From the NCBI RefSeq assembly GCF_002994635.1, contig NZ_PVNL01000044.1:1-64000 (forward strand): DNA of 64,000 bases, written 5' to 3'. Of this stretch, positions 9,288-18,056 are shown in pieces (within the stretch, counting starts at the first letter, position 1; every line of letters starts with the position of its first letter). Made by a program: the position numbers and the translations under genes. The notes beneath the pieces were generated by a model that was given only the letters and a program-made list of their open reading frames with translations, had not been told where the DNA came from and did not search any database. The stretch comes from Enhygromyxa salina. GTDB lineage: Bacteria > Myxococcota_A > Polyangia > Nannocystales > Nannocystaceae.

Positions 9288-9590
9288 CAGCTGGCTAAAC
9301 CTCTCGCGGGCGAGCACCGGTGTCGACGTGCGGGCGGTCTCGATCAGCTTTCGCGCGCCGCTCGAGCACGATCGCAAGGCGCTGGAGGACTTCTTCGGCT
9401 GCCCGGTGCAGCGCACAACTTGATCGAGATGCACACCGAGAGCCTGGCGCTGCCCATCGTGGGCGCGCGGCCCGAGCTGCAACCGCTGCTGCAAGACGCG
9501 CTGGTGAGCATGAGCCACGCCAAGTCAGAAGTGCCGTGTATCCGCGAGCAGCTGCGCGCGCTGCTGCGGGACAAGCTGCCGTCTGGCAGT
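9288..9590 (+). pseudogene. Broken AraC-type regulator, N-terminal sensor part
   Basis: One frame reads GVDVRAVSISFRAPLEHDRKA, then LEDFFGCPVQ, and stops at TGA 9421-9423. The adjacent frame continues as AAHNLIEMHTESLALPIVGARPEL and then IREQLRALLRDKLPSG. Together they match the end of the arabinose-binding-like N-terminal domain of OruR-type AraC regulators, where xFFGCPV-x-F-xxxHN-L precedes LALP-xxxADPEL and a helix leading to the DNA-binding part. About two or five bases appear lost between GCCCGGT and GCAGCGCACAAC. The helix-turn-helix half is absent downstream. I regard it as a dead regulator fragment stranded in the toxin island. Confidence 0.65.
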
Positions 9591-9882
9591 GCTCCGAACC
9601 TGCCGCGGACCGCCGGGAGGCTTCGCTGGGTGCCCGACTCGGCGCCCAGCTGCCCTATTGGTCTTGGTCTTGTGGCTGGATCGTAGCCGTCTCCGCTCGC
9701 CGAGAGCCACGCGAGGCATGCGCTGGGGTGATTCCCTCAGCCACGATGCGGGCAACGCTTCATGGCCCCGCGCTGGGACTCGCGCAAAGCTCGATCCTGC
9801 GACTCCCTCGCCAGGCTCTACCGCGATGTGGACTTTGGCGGAGCGGCTCACCTCACTACGTACCCATGAACAGGAGCAGGCA
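9591..9882. other. Degenerate spacer before the collagen-like gene
   Basis: The frame of the downstream gene stays open back to 9589, but the text before position 9826 is Arg/Pro/Ser-rich and unlike the gene itself. I therefore treat it as noncoding. No Rhs or AraC piece could be recognised here. The last bases contain the AGGAG (9872-9876) used as ribosome binding site by the next gene. Confidence 0.5.
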
Positions 9883-12693
9883 GTGAAATCCGATTCCCGG
9901 TTGACCGTCGACATCGATCACAACGTCGGACAAACGACGATCCTGAGCTCGCTCGAGCGTCTTGTCCTGACCACCGAGGACGGGGTCGACGATGACGACG
10001 TGGTGAGCGTCGATCCCGAGCTCGACCTGTTCGTCTACGCCAACGCCGTCGAGGTTCGCACTAGCCTGGTGCTGCCGGGACGCAAGATCCTGATGGTCGC
10101 GCGCGAGATCGGCGGTGTCGGGTCTGCGAGCGCCACGATCGATGTCAGCGCAGCGCGGAGTCCAGAACCGCTCCCGGCCCCGGCACCGCCCAACGCCCCG
10201 AGTTCAGCCGCAGGAGGTCGTGACGGGGCTCAGGGGCGCGACGGAGCCGCCGGGCAGGCCGGCCAAGCTGGTGGGCATGCGGGGAGTATCGACCTGTGGT
10301 TTGGTGACGTGCTGTCGCCGTTGACCTTGCGCGCGAACGGGGCCGACGGGCAGGCCGGACAAGGCGGGGCCGCCGGCTCGAAGGGCGCATACGGGGGGCT
10401 GGGGTACACTTCCTCGAGGAAAACTCGCCGGCGCAAGAACTCCGTGGTCCGCAAGCCAGTCCGCGTCAAGGCGGGTATGGGCGGGCCTGGGGGTAACGGA
10501 GGCCCGGGCGGACGCGGCGGATCCGGTGGACATGCCGGGGTCCTGATCATCCGCGGTCGGGCGGACTCTCGCCTGCGTGGATCGCTGTCGGTTCTCTCGT
10601 GCGAGGCCGTCGGTGGAACGGGCGGCGCGGGTGGAATTGGGGGGAGTGGCGGCGCCGGCGGATCCAGTCGGCACCGTGCCCCGGCCGCCGAGGGCGCCCA
10701 GGGAGCCGACGGCGAGCCTGGCATCGATGGACGCGACACACCGCCCGACCTCCGAGTGCTCGACTTCGTGGCGTTGGCCGACCATGCGATCGCCAGCCAC
10801 CAAGCTGCGCTGCTTCAGCAGGCCAACCTGCACTACCTCGCGGCGGATCCGAACCACCGTCCCGAGGGCTACCGGCGGGCCGCCGAGCTCCTGGATTGGA
10901 TCACGCTCTCAACTGCGGCGATCCACGAGGGCCAAGCCGAGTCCGCGGAGCGCTCGCCCGAGTGCGCGGCGACGCTGCGCGGCGTGTATTGCGAAGCTCG
11001 AGCGAGGCTCGCCCAGCTCAGTCAGGGTCTCGACGCGTTCGGTAACACTCAGGACTATTGTCCGAAGGCCTCGCTCGAGCTGTACGCCGACTCGATCCAG
11101 CGTCGGCTCGAGATGCTGGCGACTGTAGAGGTCGCCCACAAGACCTACGTCGAGAACCTCGCGGACCACCGTCGAGCCCGGGCGGCCCTCGAGGACGGCC
11201 GACGGCAGGCCGAGGTCCTCGCAGGCGAGTTTCGAGTCGAAGTCGAACAGCTGCAGGCGCAGTGCGCCGATCTTCAGGTTCGGATCGAGCAGGTCCACGC
11301 CGAGGTGCTCCGCAGGCGCGTGCAGCTCGAGTCCAGCCTTGCCAGGTTTCGCACGAAAATCGAGGGGGTCGCGGGCTGCAACATCGGTGACGTGTTCAAC
11401 GCGGCGAGCATGCTGGTCTTCCTCCCGATGATGTGGACCGGCTCGAAGGCGCAGGGCGGCTTCTGGGGCTCGGTCGGGGCGGCGGTAGCGATGGGCACGG
11501 GCGGCATCATCGAACGGGGGGTGCGCTATGCCGACGTCGGTCACGGGTCGGTGCCCCGCAAGCTGTTGCTGGGGCAGGTCGAGTTGATCGCCAAGGACTT
11601 GAAGTCACTCAGCGACGGCTACCGCGCCCACCAGATCGGCTTCGAGGTCGACGACGCCTACGGGCAAAAGTTGATGGTGTTTCAGCAGGAGTTCAACGCT
11701 ACATTGCAGCAATACGCCGATGTCGTGGAGTCGCAATCGGCGCGTCGTGCCATGCGCGACTTTGTCGATATCGTCGCGCGTCGCAATGCCCTCGCCATGG
11801 AGTTCAACGAGCTCGCCAATCGCCAGCTCGAGCGATCGGGCACCATCGACCAGCTCGTCGCGCAGAGCCGCCAGCTCAGCCAGGACCTGGCGCGCTCGAC
11901 CCAACCCGACCTCCACCGCATGGTCGCGTTCATGGGCGGGCTCTACCATCGCGCGGTCGAGCAGGTTCTCCGCCACATCTACCAAGCGAGCCGAGCCCTG
12001 GCCTTTTGGTCGCTCGAGCAGCCGCGCTCGCCGTTCGCCGAGATCGTGCGCGCCGACTCGCCGGCGCCGCTCGACCACGCGACGCTGACCGCCGCGGCCG
12101 ACAATTTGCTGAGCGCCTACCAGAGCGCGGTCGAGGCCATGCGCAACCTGCCGCAGCGCTTTCCCGACGCCGCTCGGGCGCGGGCCACGAAGCCGCGTGG
12201 GATCGTCGAGCTGATTACCGACGATACCCACCCCGACGAGCTCGCGCGGTTTCGCAAGACCGGTGAGCTCTACGTCAATGTACGGCCGGCGACGCCGACG
12301 ACCTCGAGCGACGAGAGCTCTTTTGCGGGTCTCGCCAACGTGCGCCTGACCGAGGTCCGGGCTTGGATTCTCGGGGCCGTCACCGCAACCGGGCGCCTGC
12401 ACGTGACCCTGGAGAGCGACGGCGCGGAGGTCATCGTCGACCGCCATGGCAGGCCACGCTCGTTTCGCCACGCCTGGGACCGGGTCGCGTTCGTGTACCG
12501 GCTCGCGGACGACACCATCGAGATCGACGGCACCATCGGCAGCGTCTCGCAACGTACACGCTACGCGAGCATCGGTCCGTTCACGCGCTGGCGCCTGAAG
12601 GTGGAGCCCCACCTCAACGCGGGCCTGGATCTCTCGCAGGTTCGCCTCATCGAACTCGACTTTTGGGGGGCGTGTCATGCGTTCCTCGCGTGA
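9883..12693 (+). CDS. Collagen-like Gly-rich coiled-coil protein with a TcA-like C-terminus
   Basis: GTG 9883 has AGGAG at 6 nt spacing, which decides the start; ATG 9826 is the alternative. The 936-residue product begins with a beta-rich part of about 110 residues. A collagen-like region follows (about 111-285) with repeated GxxG triplets such as GGPGGNGGPGGRGG, interrupted by short beta segments. Next comes a long helical part with a strong heptad coiled coil at about 417-497 and Ala/Gly-rich hydrophobic segments at about 506-545, resembling pore-forming hairpins. The last 130 residues are beta-rich and end PFTRWRLKV, LDLSQVRLIELDF, echoing TcA C-terminal docking strands. No signal peptide is seen. 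I infer a toxin-complex-like or helical pore-forming surface protein; a structural filament protein is the alternative. Confidence 0.85.
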   Translation: MKSDSRLTVDIDHNVGQTTILSSLERLVLTTEDGVDDDDVVSVDPELDLFVYANAVEVRTSLVLPGRKILMVAREIGGVGSASATIDVSAARSPEPLPAPAPPNAPSSAAGGRDGAQGRDGAAGQAGQAGGHAGSIDLWFGDVLSPLTLRANGADGQAGQGGAAGSKGAYGGLGYTSSRKTRRRKNSVVRKPVRVKAGMGGPGGNGGPGGRGGSGGHAGVLIIRGRADSRLRGSLSVLSCEAVGGTGGAGGIGGSGGAGGSSRHRAPAAEGAQGADGEPGIDGRDTPPDLRVLDFVALADHAIASHQAALLQQANLHYLAADPNHRPEGYRRAAELLDWITLSTAAIHEGQAESAERSPECAATLRGVYCEARARLAQLSQGLDAFGNTQDYCPKASLELYADSIQRRLEMLATVEVAHKTYVENLADHRRARAALEDGRRQAEVLAGEFRVEVEQLQAQCADLQVRIEQVHAEVLRRRVQLESSLARFRTKIEGVAGCNIGDVFNAASMLVFLPMMWTGSKAQGGFWGSVGAAVAMGTGGIIERGVRYADVGHGSVPRKLLLGQVELIAKDLKSLSDGYRAHQIGFEVDDAYGQKLMVFQQEFNATLQQYADVVESQSARRAMRDFVDIVARRNALAMEFNELANRQLERSGTIDQLVAQSRQLSQDLARSTQPDLHRMVAFMGGLYHRAVEQVLRHIYQASRALAFWSLEQPRSPFAEIVRADSPAPLDHATLTAAADNLLSAYQSAVEAMRNLPQRFPDAARARATKPRGIVELITDDTHPDELARFRKTGELYVNVRPATPTTSSDESSFAGLANVRLTEVRAWILGAVTATGRLHVTLESDGAEVIVDRHGRPRSFRHAWDRVAFVYRLADDTIEIDGTIGSVSQRTRYASIGPFTRWRLKVEPHLNAGLDLSQVRLIELDFWGACHAFLA

Positions 12694-12909
12694 GCCGGTC
12701 CTCATCGCGACCGCTCGTGAGAGTACTGAGCGTCCTGCATGTCGTGGCCGCCGTCGATCGGGCTCGGTTGCCACTCGACCCCGGTGGCCTTGGCGGGCAT
12801 AGCAGGTGGAAGCTGACGCGTCGCCGAGGGCGCTATCGGAACCGGCCCAGGGGAAACAACGCGACCACCCACCCGCGGGCCGCGCTGCTCTATAGTAGCC
12901 TCGGCGGTC
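12694..12909. other. Spacer after the collagen-like gene
   Basis: No gene, terminator or repeat could be supported here. Short frames exist on both strands but are low-quality and lack ribosome binding sites. Confidence 0.5.
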
Positions 12910-13373
12910 ATGCGGCAGGCTCCTCGATGCATCCACAAGTACGCGGGCCGGGAGCTGTGGCTGTACCGTTCCCGCCCCCCGACAAAAGCGCGGCGGCTCG
13001 GGGAGTCTGAGGCGCTCAAGGCCCTGCGCAGTGCGGTGATGTCGAGGCAGCTGTCTCTCTCGATGCAGCGACCGCGCGAGATCGAGCTGCTTCCGGGCCA
13101 CGTGCTGGAGCTCCCGCTCCATGTGTTCTTGCTGGCCTGCAAGCAAGAACGCTTCGCCAAGGTCGATTTTGACCCCCAGGGGAGCTTCTTCTCGGGGCAA
13201 CTGTCCACATCCCCGGGGCGGAGTCCATCAGCGTTCCGCGGCTTCACGACAATCTTCTGGCCATGCGCTATCAGCTGGCCGATTGGCAGCCTCTCTATGC
13301 GGGGCGCTCGGTCCCTTTTCCCGCGATGCAGGATGTGCCGCGCACGGGCTGCAGAGGGGCCCATCCCGGTTAG
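12910..13373 (+). pseudogene. Unrecognised gene fragment with one frame break
   Basis: From ATG 12910 a frame reads well as REIELLPGHVLELPLHVFLLA and then VDFDPQGSFFSG up to about 13196. It then degenerates, while the neighbouring frame reads ATVHIPGAESISVPRLHDNL, MRYQLADWQPLYAG, RSVPFPAMQDV and ends at TAG 13371-13373. The break lies in a GGGG run at 13194-13197, where one more G would join the frames into about 154 residues. I cannot name the family. Either a one-base deletion inactivated it or the base is a sequence error. The N-terminal 50 residues are Arg-rich and may not be part of the original protein. Confidence 0.5.
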
Positions 13374-13497
13374 TCGCCTTCAGTTTTGGGATTCAGTTGC
13401 CTTGGGGGCGGGGGCTTGGCCCGACGCTTGTGTGCGCTCGACGTGTTGCGGGGGTCTGTGTCCGATCCGGGGCGGGGATTGCGGGCAGCTCGCCTGA

Positions 13498-14211
13498 TCA
13501 GGCTGCAGTCCACGCCCCTGTCAACATGACCCGGACAGCAGTCCCTACGTCCCGCTGGAGGTGCAAGAGTACCTGGGCGTCGCGGTCGTCTCCTACACGG
13601 ATCCCAAACAACCTCGGTTCGAGCGGGTCCGCGTCCTCAACAGTGGCTGCGAGCCTGAGGACTTCGGTAACTGCGGCGAGCCGAGCACGGACTCCCCCGA
13701 GGGCGGGGGCGGTTGGTCGGAGATCGGGCAGATCGCCGTCGAGCGACTCGATGTCGCGGACGTCGACGGGGACGGCATACCCGAGATCGTGCTCGAGACC
13801 AGCCATGTCACGATGCACGCCAACTACGAGGACTTCGACGAGCCCTCCGACGATGTGCGCCCCTACTACCAAGAGAGCTACGCGCAGCGCCGGTTCACCG
13901 TGATGCGTCCAAACTTGTCGCTACAGCTGGACGCCGTGGTGCATCAGGAAATGCTCGAGACCATCTACGGGATGCACGCCACCCGAGACATCGACGGAGA
14001 GGACGTGCGCCTGACCCCCGAGGGCGTGCTCGTGACGTGGTGCGAGATCGACATGAACGCCGGCTACAACATTCGCAAGTGTCTCGAGCAGGCGTGCACG
14101 CCTCCGACGACCAGGATTCAGATGTCCTACGACCCCGGTACGGACACCTACGGCGAGGCCACGATCGAGCAACTGCGGCCCGAGGTCGCCTACTGCGACG
14201 ACAAGCCCTGA
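13498..14211 (+). CDS. 5'-truncated protein with an FG-GAP-like motif
   Basis: The frame opens right after TGA 13495 and encodes protein-like sequence from its first codons (DPDSSPYVPLEVQEYLGVAV). The only internal early start is GTG 13561, which has no good ribosome binding site. It therefore looks as if the true 5' end is missing. The product (216 residues from GTG 13561) contains VADVDGDGIPEIVLETSHV, the calcium-loop signature of FG-GAP/VCBS beta-propeller blades, plus several Cys that fit a secreted protein. The family beyond that is unknown. Its position at the end of a zone of broken genes supports truncation. Confidence 0.6.
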   Translation, partial: SGCSPRPCQHDPDSSPYVPLEVQEYLGVAVVSYTDPKQPRFERVRVLNSGCEPEDFGNCGEPSTDSPEGGGGWSEIGQIAVERLDVADVDGDGIPEIVLETSHVTMHANYEDFDEPSDDVRPYYQESYAQRRFTVMRPNLSLQLDAVVHQEMLETIYGMHATRDIDGEDVRLTPEGVLVTWCEIDMNAGYNIRKCLEQACTPPTTRIQMSYDPGTDTYGEATIEQLRPEVAYCDDKP

Positions 14212-14372
14212 GTCGGTCACGAAAGAGCCAGAGCCATGACGACACGCGGCAGCGAGCACGCGCAGTTTCCAGCGGTGCGCCGCGCGACGGACTCGGCCAG
14301 GTCGACGTGTGTCAGCCTGCGGTTCGACCGCGGGGGCTGTACACCATGGTCGGACGTGGCAGACTCCCGCCC

Positions 14373-15494
14373 ATGATCACAAAGACTTGGGCGCCCATCA
14401 TCGTGGCCGGCTTGGCGCTGCTGAGCGCGTGCGCTGACGACTCGAGCTCGAGCTCGAGCTCCGGCGAGGGAGCGACTGAGTCAGGCAGTGAGAGCACCGC
14501 AGGCGCGACCGAGTCGGAGTCGGGCGGGCAGGGCGACGGGGACGGAGACGGAGACGGAGACGGAGACGGAGACGGAGACGGAGACGGAGACGGGGACGGC
14601 GACGGGGACGGAGACGGGGACGGAGACGGAGACGGCGACGGCGACGGCGACGGCGATCCCCCCAACGAGCTCTGGAACAGCTCCCACCTCTGGTACTCGA
14701 TCGACGACAAGCTGATCTACATCGAGATTGACACAAGCGACGGCACCGTCGCCAACCTCGAGGTCAGCACCATCGAGGTCGACCCGCCGCTGCTCCAGGG
14801 CCAAAGCGGGATCACCATGGTCCTCACCGAGCAAAACGAGATTGATCTCCTGCTCACGCGAGTCAACAACTCGAGCACCTCGACGCAGCTGCACGTGATC
14901 CACAATCCGCTCACAGACGGCGCTCCGGTGCAGGCCGAGCTGCTTGGCACAATCCCCGACGACCTGCTGATCGAGGCGCTGTTCACCGACTGCCAGGGCC
15001 TGGTCTATCTGATGGACACGGGCGCCAACGTGTCGTCGGCCGCGGGCAATCGGCTGATTCGCTTCACGGGTGACTACCTCGTAGGCGACCTCTCCTACGA
15101 GGTCATCACCGATCTCCAGAATGCCTCCGTTGCGGACATTGACGACATGGGCCCCGGCATCGACGTGATGGGCGAGATCACGGACGGCCAGGGCTTTGCG
15201 ATCGACTCGGCGAGCGTCTACGACTTTGACTACAACACGGGCACGGGGACGCTCCTGGGCATGGCGGGCACCTATGGTGTCCACGCGCTGGGGGGGCCGC
15301 TGTTCGACGACTTGCTCGCGCGTCTCTACGTGCTCGACTCCAGTGGCAACCTGTACGAGGCCGATCCCGGCGATCTCAGCCTCTCACCGATCCTCGTGAC
15401 GGGTCCACCGGCGCTGCCAAATGGCGTCGCTGGCTGGAGCGGGTTGACGGGGCCGCTGACCGAGTGCGAGTCGACCTTGCCCGATCCGCAGTAG
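14373..15494 (+). CDS. Secreted lipoprotein with Gly-Asp linker and propeller-like domain
   Basis: ATG 14373 opens a lipoprotein signal (MITKTWAPIIVAGLALLSAC) with lipobox LSAC. An acidic Ser-rich stretch and a long Gly-Asp linker encoded by hexamer repeats follow. The roughly 270-residue C-terminal domain has repeated beta segments (LYVLDSSGNLYEADPGDLSL, LIYIEIDTSDGTVANLEV) that suggest a beta-propeller reading out label/value-like strands. There are no catalytic motifs. It is probably displayed on the outer membrane, with the linker holding the domain away from the surface. The same layout recurs in other lipoproteins of this window. The binding target is unknown. Confidence 0.85.
   Translation: MITKTWAPIIVAGLALLSACADDSSSSSSSGEGATESGSESTAGATESESGGQGDGDGDGDGDGDGDGDGDGDGDGDGDGDGDGDGDGDGDGDGDPPNELWNSSHLWYSIDDKLIYIEIDTSDGTVANLEVSTIEVDPPLLQGQSGITMVLTEQNEIDLLLTRVNNSSTSTQLHVIHNPLTDGAPVQAELLGTIPDDLLIEALFTDCQGLVYLMDTGANVSSAAGNRLIRFTGDYLVGDLSYEVITDLQNASVADIDDMGPGIDVMGEITDGQGFAIDSASVYDFDYNTGTGTLLGMAGTYGVHALGGPLFDDLLARLYVLDSSGNLYEADPGDLSLSPILVTGPPALPNGVAGWSGLTGPLTECESTLPDPQ
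14532..14657 (+). repeat. Hexanucleotide repeat encoding the Gly-Asp linker
   Basis: About 20 tandem hexamers, mostly GACGGA, GACGGG and GACGGC, encode alternating Gly-Asp. A gain or loss of one unit changes the linker by two residues without shifting the frame, so the tract is a candidate for slippage-driven length variation. Confidence 0.9.
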
Positions 15495-15619
15495 CGCGAG
15501 CGCTGTCTCGACGGGGCTGTGAACGTCACGCCCGTCGCGGCGCGCCCGCGCCCGACCTGTCGCTGTGATCGGGCGCTACTCCGCAGGTTTGCCCGAGATA
15601 CCTGGTACCCTGGCGTTGC

Positions 15620-16849
15620 ATGACAGAGCTCCGAGCACCGACCGTGTTGTGGCTGGCGGCGCTGTTGTGCGGCAGCTGGGGCTGTACGCCCAGCGAACAC
15701 GAGGCAGACACACAGAGCGTCAGTGACTCAGCCGCGGAGGAGACCGGCGACAGCGACGGGACCGCAGCCGAGTGTGGCAACGGCGTGGTCGAGACCGGCG
15801 AGGAGTGTGATCTTGGATCGGAGAACGCGTCCGCCGGCCAGTGCACGCCGGCGTGCACGATCGCGGTGTGCGGTGACGGCCACGTCCACGCCGGGTTCGA
15901 GGCTTGCGATGACGGCGACGCCGACAACAGCGACGCATGCGTAATGGGTTGTCAGGCGGCGATCTGCGGCGACGGGTTCGTGCAAGCGGGCGTCGAATTG
16001 TGTGACGACGGCAACCAAGATGACACCGACGCGTGCTCGTCGGCTTGCGAGCCGGCGGCCTGCGGCGATGGGGTCGTGCAGGCGGGCGAGCGGTGCGACG
16101 ACGGCAACGTGGATCTCACCGACGGATGCACGATCTGCGAGGTTGCGTATTGTGGTGACGGCTACCAGCGCGAAGGTTTCGAGTTTTGCGATGACGGCAA
16201 CATGGCCACGGACGACGGCTGCACCTATCCGGCCTGTGAGCCGGCCGTGTGCGGCGACGGGATCGTATGGACCGGCGTCGAGGAGTGCGACGACGCCAAC
16301 GACGACGACACCGACGCCTGCCCGACGACCTGCGCCGCCGCGACCTGCGGGGACGGGTTTGTGCAAGCGGGCGTCGAGGAGTGCGACGACGCCGACGCGG
16401 TCGACGACAACGCGTGCAGCAACAACTGCGAGCTGACCGACTGCCTGACGGACTGGCTCGCCGGCGAGCTCGAGTGCACGCCGGTGGAAGGTCTATGCCT
16501 GGACTCGGAGACCGGCTACCACTGGCGGGGTCTGTTCATGCATCAAGGGGAGCAGTACGCGTGTTGGTGGCACACCAAGAACCAGGGCTGGAACACGAGC
16601 TCGGCCACCAACTACTGGAAGCTCGCCGAGCGCTTCGAGCTCGAAACCAACACCGGTCGGGCCCGGTGGTGCTACGGGTTTGACGCCGAGCCGTGTAGCA
16701 TCGGCGCGTGTGGTCTCGCCCCGCTGCCGCCCGACTACTTCACGCAGGGCAACGTTGGCGCGTTCGGGTGGTGCGGTGGCGAGAACCCCGGGGACAGCGG
16801 TGGGTTCGTGTGTATCCCGGCGCCGAACAGCGTCGAGTGCCCGGACTGA
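15620..16849 (+). CDS. Lipoprotein with Myxococcota Cys-rich (DUF4215-type) repeats
   Basis: This 409-residue protein starts [20 protein letters not shown] with Cys right after, giving a lipoprotein signal ending near residue 22. Residues of about 50-270 are at least seven copies of a roughly 30-residue disulfide repeat with core CGDGxxxxGxExCDDGNxxxxDxC, the DUF4215/Myxococcus Cys-rich repeat. The C-terminal 130 residues form a different Trp- and Cys-rich domain ([20 protein letters not shown], then [14 protein letters not shown]) that I do not recognise. It is probably a surface-anchored stalk carrying a binding or enzymatic head. The start is supported by the signal peptide. Confidence 0.9.
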   Translation: MTELRAPTVLWLAALLCGSWGCTPSEHEADTQSVSDSAAEETGDSDGTAAECGNGVVETGEECDLGSENASAGQCTPACTIAVCGDGHVHAGFEACDDGDADNSDACVMGCQAAICGDGFVQAGVELCDDGNQDDTDACSSACEPAACGDGVVQAGERCDDGNVDLTDGCTICEVAYCGDGYQREGFEFCDDGNMATDDGCTYPACEPAVCGDGIVWTGVEECDDANDDDTDACPTTCAAATCGDGFVQAGVEECDDADAVDDNACSNNCELTDCLTDWLAGELECTPVEGLCLDSETGYHWRGLFMHQGEQYACWWHTKNQGWNTSSATNYWKLAERFELETNTGRARWCYGFDAEPCSIGACGLAPLPPDYFTQGNVGAFGWCGGENPGDSGGFVCIPAPNSVECPD

Positions 16850-16859
16850 CGGGGCGCCC

Positions 16860-17213
16860 ATGCACGAGGAACCAACTCAGCCAAGCTCACCGCGACGCCG
16901 CTATCGCCTGAACGTGGTCGGAGACTTCTACGTGGAGGATGGCTGCTGCACCATGTGTGGGGTCCCATTTACCAACGAGGCACCTGACCTGTTTGGTGTT
17001 GACGGTGAGGAGCATTGCTATGTACGCAGGCAACCCACGAGTGCGCGAGAGCTGGAGGTCATGCTCAACGCGATACGCGGCGCTGACACCAAGTGTATTC
17101 GCTACGCTGGGCGCGATGCGGCGGTTCTCCGGGCGCTGGCCGAGGCTGACGAGCTAGACGTCAGTGACCACTCGACCGGGTCACTGCGCGCGGGCGCGGG
17201 CGATGTGGCGTAG
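16860..17213 (+). CDS. Small ferredoxin-like Cys-motif protein
   Basis: ATG 16860 follows the previous stop by 10 bp and gives 117 residues. The recognisable part is VVGDFYVEDGCCTMCGVPFT, EAPDLFG and HCYVRRQP, with a CCxxC cluster and a later Cys. This resembles small ferredoxin-like proteins in which a GDFYVEDGCC-x-C-G segment precedes APDLF. The full four-Cys [4Fe-4S] spacing is not complete, so cluster binding is uncertain. The rest is helical (SARELEVMLNAIRGADTKCI). No signal peptide is present, so it is cytoplasmic. Its 3' end overlaps by 33 bp the 3' end of the opposite-strand STAS gene. Confidence 0.75.
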   Translation: MHEEPTQPSSPRRRYRLNVVGDFYVEDGCCTMCGVPFTNEAPDLFGVDGEEHCYVRRQPTSARELEVMLNAIRGADTKCIRYAGRDAAVLRALAEADELDVSDHSTGSLRAGAGDVA

Positions 17214-17831
17214 CGCCTGCCGGACGTTGCGCAAGGTCGTGTACCCGACCAGATCAACCCCCAGCGAGACCAACGCCTGCGCGACATCAGGCGTGACCCC
17301 AGTCAAGATCGGCTGGGCCCCGAGCAGCCGCAGCGCTTCGATCATGCGGATCAGGTGGTTCGCGGTCGCCGTGTCGATGTCACTGACACCGGTGATGTCG
17401 ATGATCGGCGTGTGAACGTGGGTCCGCGCGACCTCGTCGAGCAGCCGCTCGGTCAGGACCCTGGCCCGGCTGGCGGTCAGCGCCCCGATGATCGGCAGGA
17501 CGATCGTGCCCTCCCAGATCCGAATGATCGGGACTGACAGCGCCTCGATCTCCCGCTCTTGCTCGCGGACTCGGTTGACCTGCTGGTTCAGCTCGGACTC
17601 GATCTCTTGCGAGCTGGCCTGCCGAGACTGCTCGAGCTCGTGGACCTTGGCCTGCAGCTGCTGTTGGGCGCGGGCAGCCTCGCTGGCGCGCGCGAGCAGC
17701 AGGCGGACGATCGGGCTGTCGTCGGCGGCGTGGGGGCAGCCGTCGCAGCCGCTCAGTCGGGCCAGGAATTGCTCGAGCTCGAGGGACGGCGCGGCCTCGG
17801 ACTCGAGCAGACAGGTGCCTTCGCAGCGCAT
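17181..17831 (-). CDS. STAS-domain regulator (RsbR/RsbS-like)
   Basis: This 216-residue protein has a Cys-bearing N-terminus (MRCEGTCLLE, then SGCDGCPHA). A coiled coil at about residues 55-110 (EQSRQASSQEIESELNQQVN) leads into a STAS domain from about 112 to 212: PIIRIWEGTIVLPIIGALT, PIIDITGVSDIDTATANHL, LGAQPILTGV and VDLVGYTTLRNV. The Asp-Ile-Thr/Ser region is where stressosome RsbR/RsbS proteins are phosphorylated. The layout fits an RsbR-like sensor whose N-terminus may bind metal, haem or a partner. ATG 17831 has GGGGAG about 10 nt upstream. A 27-codon frame ends on the same A as this start. No kinase or phosphatase partner lies next to it. Confidence 0.88.
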   Translation of the reverse strand: MRCEGTCLLESEAAPSLELEQFLARLSGCDGCPHAADDSPIVRLLLARASEAARAQQQLQAKVHELEQSRQASSQEIESELNQQVNRVREQEREIEALSVPIIRIWEGTIVLPIIGALTASRARVLTERLLDEVARTHVHTPIIDITGVSDIDTATANHLIRMIEALRLLGAQPILTGVTPDVAQALVSLGVDLVGYTTLRNVRQALRHIARARAQ

Positions 17832-17914
17832 CAGGCGAGCAGCTCCCCGACGACCTCGGCGCCAGCCTGGCGAAGGTCGTCGTGCAGGAGCGAAGCAGTG
17901 TTGACGTGGAGCAT
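17831..17914 (-). CDS. Possible 27-residue leader peptide coupled to the STAS gene
   Basis: ATG at 17914 opens MLHVNTASLLHDDLRQAGAE and ends at TGA 17831-17833, sharing one base with the ATG of the STAS gene (TGATG). Such a junction usually reflects translational coupling. The codons look protein-like and amphipathic. No clear ribosome binding site precedes it, and a chance frame of this length is easy to obtain in GC-rich DNA, so this is only a candidate. Confidence 0.3.
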   Translation of the reverse strand: MLHVNTASLLHDDLRQAGAEVVGELLA

Positions 17915-18056
17915 GGCGGCGCAGCCATTGTAGAGCCCTGACCACGCGAGCGGGAGATTCCCTGCCGTGCCCAATCCGCGGGCGTGGGCCGAGACCTGCG
18001 CGGTTGCGCAGCGAGGCCAGCGGTTCGAAAGCGCCCCAGGTTACACTCACCGGGAA

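Noticed and set aside
12702..13364. Minus-strand frame covering the region after the collagen-like gene
   Set aside because: Only short stretches look protein-like, and it overlaps the better plus-strand fragment at 12910-13373.
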